DNA from: Ruminococcus sp.
Lineage (GTDB): Bacteria; Bacillota; Clostridia; Oscillospirales; Ruminococcaceae
Length of the DNA: 5,641 nt
Assembly: GCA_014799675.1 (NCBI GenBank)
Contig: JAAVHM010000071.1
Span: 2,740-8,380, forward strand
Reading direction: 5' to 3'
Every line of letters starts with the position of its first letter. The first letter of the stretch is position 1. A program made the translations under genes and the position numbers. The notes under the pieces were generated by a model. It worked only from the letters and a program-made list of their open reading frames with translations, had not been told where the DNA came from and searched no databases. Positions 4,943 to 5,641 of the stretch are shown here, piece by piece.

Positions 4943-5641
4943 TTATTCACCAAAATAAGCTTTTCTGTAAAGCTCCTGAAGCTCGCCGACTCTTGGAAGT
5001 CTTGGGTTAGCAGTTGTACACTGGTCGTCGAACGCCTTGTATGCAAGACCCTCGAGTGCGTCCATATAAGTCTTTTCGTCAATGAACGAACGCTTATCCT
5101 TTTCGCCTGCTTCCTTGATAGAGAGAGGAATTCCAACATCTGTCATAAGCTTTCTTACTGCGTTTGCAAGAGCCTTAACGCCCTCCTGGTTGGAAGCGTT
5201 CTGCGGAACAAAGCCCATCATCTTAGCGATCTCGGCATAACGCTCGGGAGCCATGTAGTGGTCGTACTTAGGCCATGCCGCAAACTTTGTAGGTGTGTCC
5301 TGACCGTTGTACTCGATTACGTGAGGCAGGAGGTACGCGTTTGCAAGACCGTGAGGAATGTGGAACTCACCGCCAAGCTTGTGAGCGAGGGAGTGGTTGA
5401 TACCGAGGAATGCGTTTGTGAACGCCATACCTGCGATACAGGAAGCGTTGTGCATTTTCTCTCTTGCAATTGGGTTTGCTGTATTGTAGGAATCGGGGAG
5501 ATAATTGAATACAAGCTTGATAGCCTGGAGAGCAAGAGCGTCCGAATAGTCGTTCGCAAGGATAGAAACGTAAGCCTCGATAGCGTGAGTGAGAACGTCA
5601 AGTCCCGTAAATGCTGTGGAAGCCTTGGGAACGGTGTAAAC
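4943..5641 (-). CDS. adhE: Bifunctional acetaldehyde-CoA/alcohol dehydrogenase, C-terminal part
   Basis: The minus-strand frame is open from the right edge and gives the last 232 residues of AdhE; the full family length is about 870-890, so the acetaldehyde dehydrogenase half and the start lie outside the window. The portion is the iron-dependent alcohol dehydrogenase domain. TAFTGLDVLTHAIEAY holds the Asp and His of the metal site. NHSLAHKLGGEFHIPHG holds the other two histidines, with the 14-residue spacing found in E. coli AdhE (H723 and H737). The AFDDQCTTANPRLP block and the YRKAYFGE end are also diagnostic. The enzyme reduces acetyl-CoA through acetaldehyde to ethanol, re-oxidising NADH in mixed-acid fermentation; the family forms filaments (spirosomes) in the cytosol. 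Fewer rare codons and no disruptions suggest a highly expressed core gene. Its control region is not visible. The Met at 5455 is internal, not a start. Confidence 0.95.
   Translation of the reverse strand, partial: VYTVPKASTAFTGLDVLTHAIEAYVSILANDYSDALALQAIKLVFNYLPDSYNTANPIAREKMHNASCIAGMAFTNAFLGINHSLAHKLGGEFHIPHGLANAYLLPHVIEYNGQDTPTKFAAWPKYDHYMAPERYAEIAKMMGFVPQNASNQEGVKALANAVRKLMTDVGIPLSIKEAGEKDKRSFIDEKTYMDALEGLAYKAFDDQCTTANPRLPRVGELQELYRKAYFGE

Noticed and set aside
1..5641. CRISPR arrays, tRNA or rRNA genes, insertion sequences, toxin-antitoxin pairs
   Set aside because: I found no regularly spaced direct repeats, cloverleaf or rRNA signatures, transposase motifs with terminal repeats, or paired small ORFs of that type.

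Overview
The window looks like chromosomal DNA of a fibre-degrading Clostridia, most like Ruminococcus or a relative in the Oscillospiraceae. This rests on a GH9-type glucanase lacking a signal peptide, a CE2 acetyl esterase, a fermentative AdhE, and strong AGGAGG-type ribosome binding sites. The species is an inference; no rRNA or marker gene is present.

Left part (1-2063): the 5' end of a GH9 gene runs leftwards out of the window. An AT-rich, promoter-bearing gap of 176 bases separates it from a divergent CE2 carbohydrate esterase. Neither protein has a signal peptide, so the pair fits a cytoplasmic step in which imported acetylated oligosaccharides are deacetylated and cleaved. A small, AT-rich gene for a three-helix membrane protein of unknown function follows the esterase by 37 bases, and a hairpin terminator closes the unit.

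Middle (2064-3938): a 604-residue serine hydrolase of the beta-lactamase/class C fold (COG1680-like), with about 250 extra C-terminal residues I cannot assign.

Right part (3939-4913): a self-contained cassette for a YjhP-like SAM-dependent methyltransferase. It has a near-consensus promoter, a perfect 14-bp inverted repeat over the -10 box and start point, a 19-codon leader ORF with its own good ribosome binding site, and a stable hairpin directly after the leader stop. The hairpin loop is exactly complementary to the methyltransferase ribosome binding site. This resembles a translational attenuator or H-type pseudoknot switch and is the most interesting part of the window. A bidirectional terminator separates it from the last gene.

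Right edge (4943-5641): the last 232 codons of adhE on the minus strand, convergent with the methyltransferase.

The membrane-protein gene and the methyltransferase cassette are visibly more AT-rich than the esterase and serine hydrolase genes, suggesting later acquisition.
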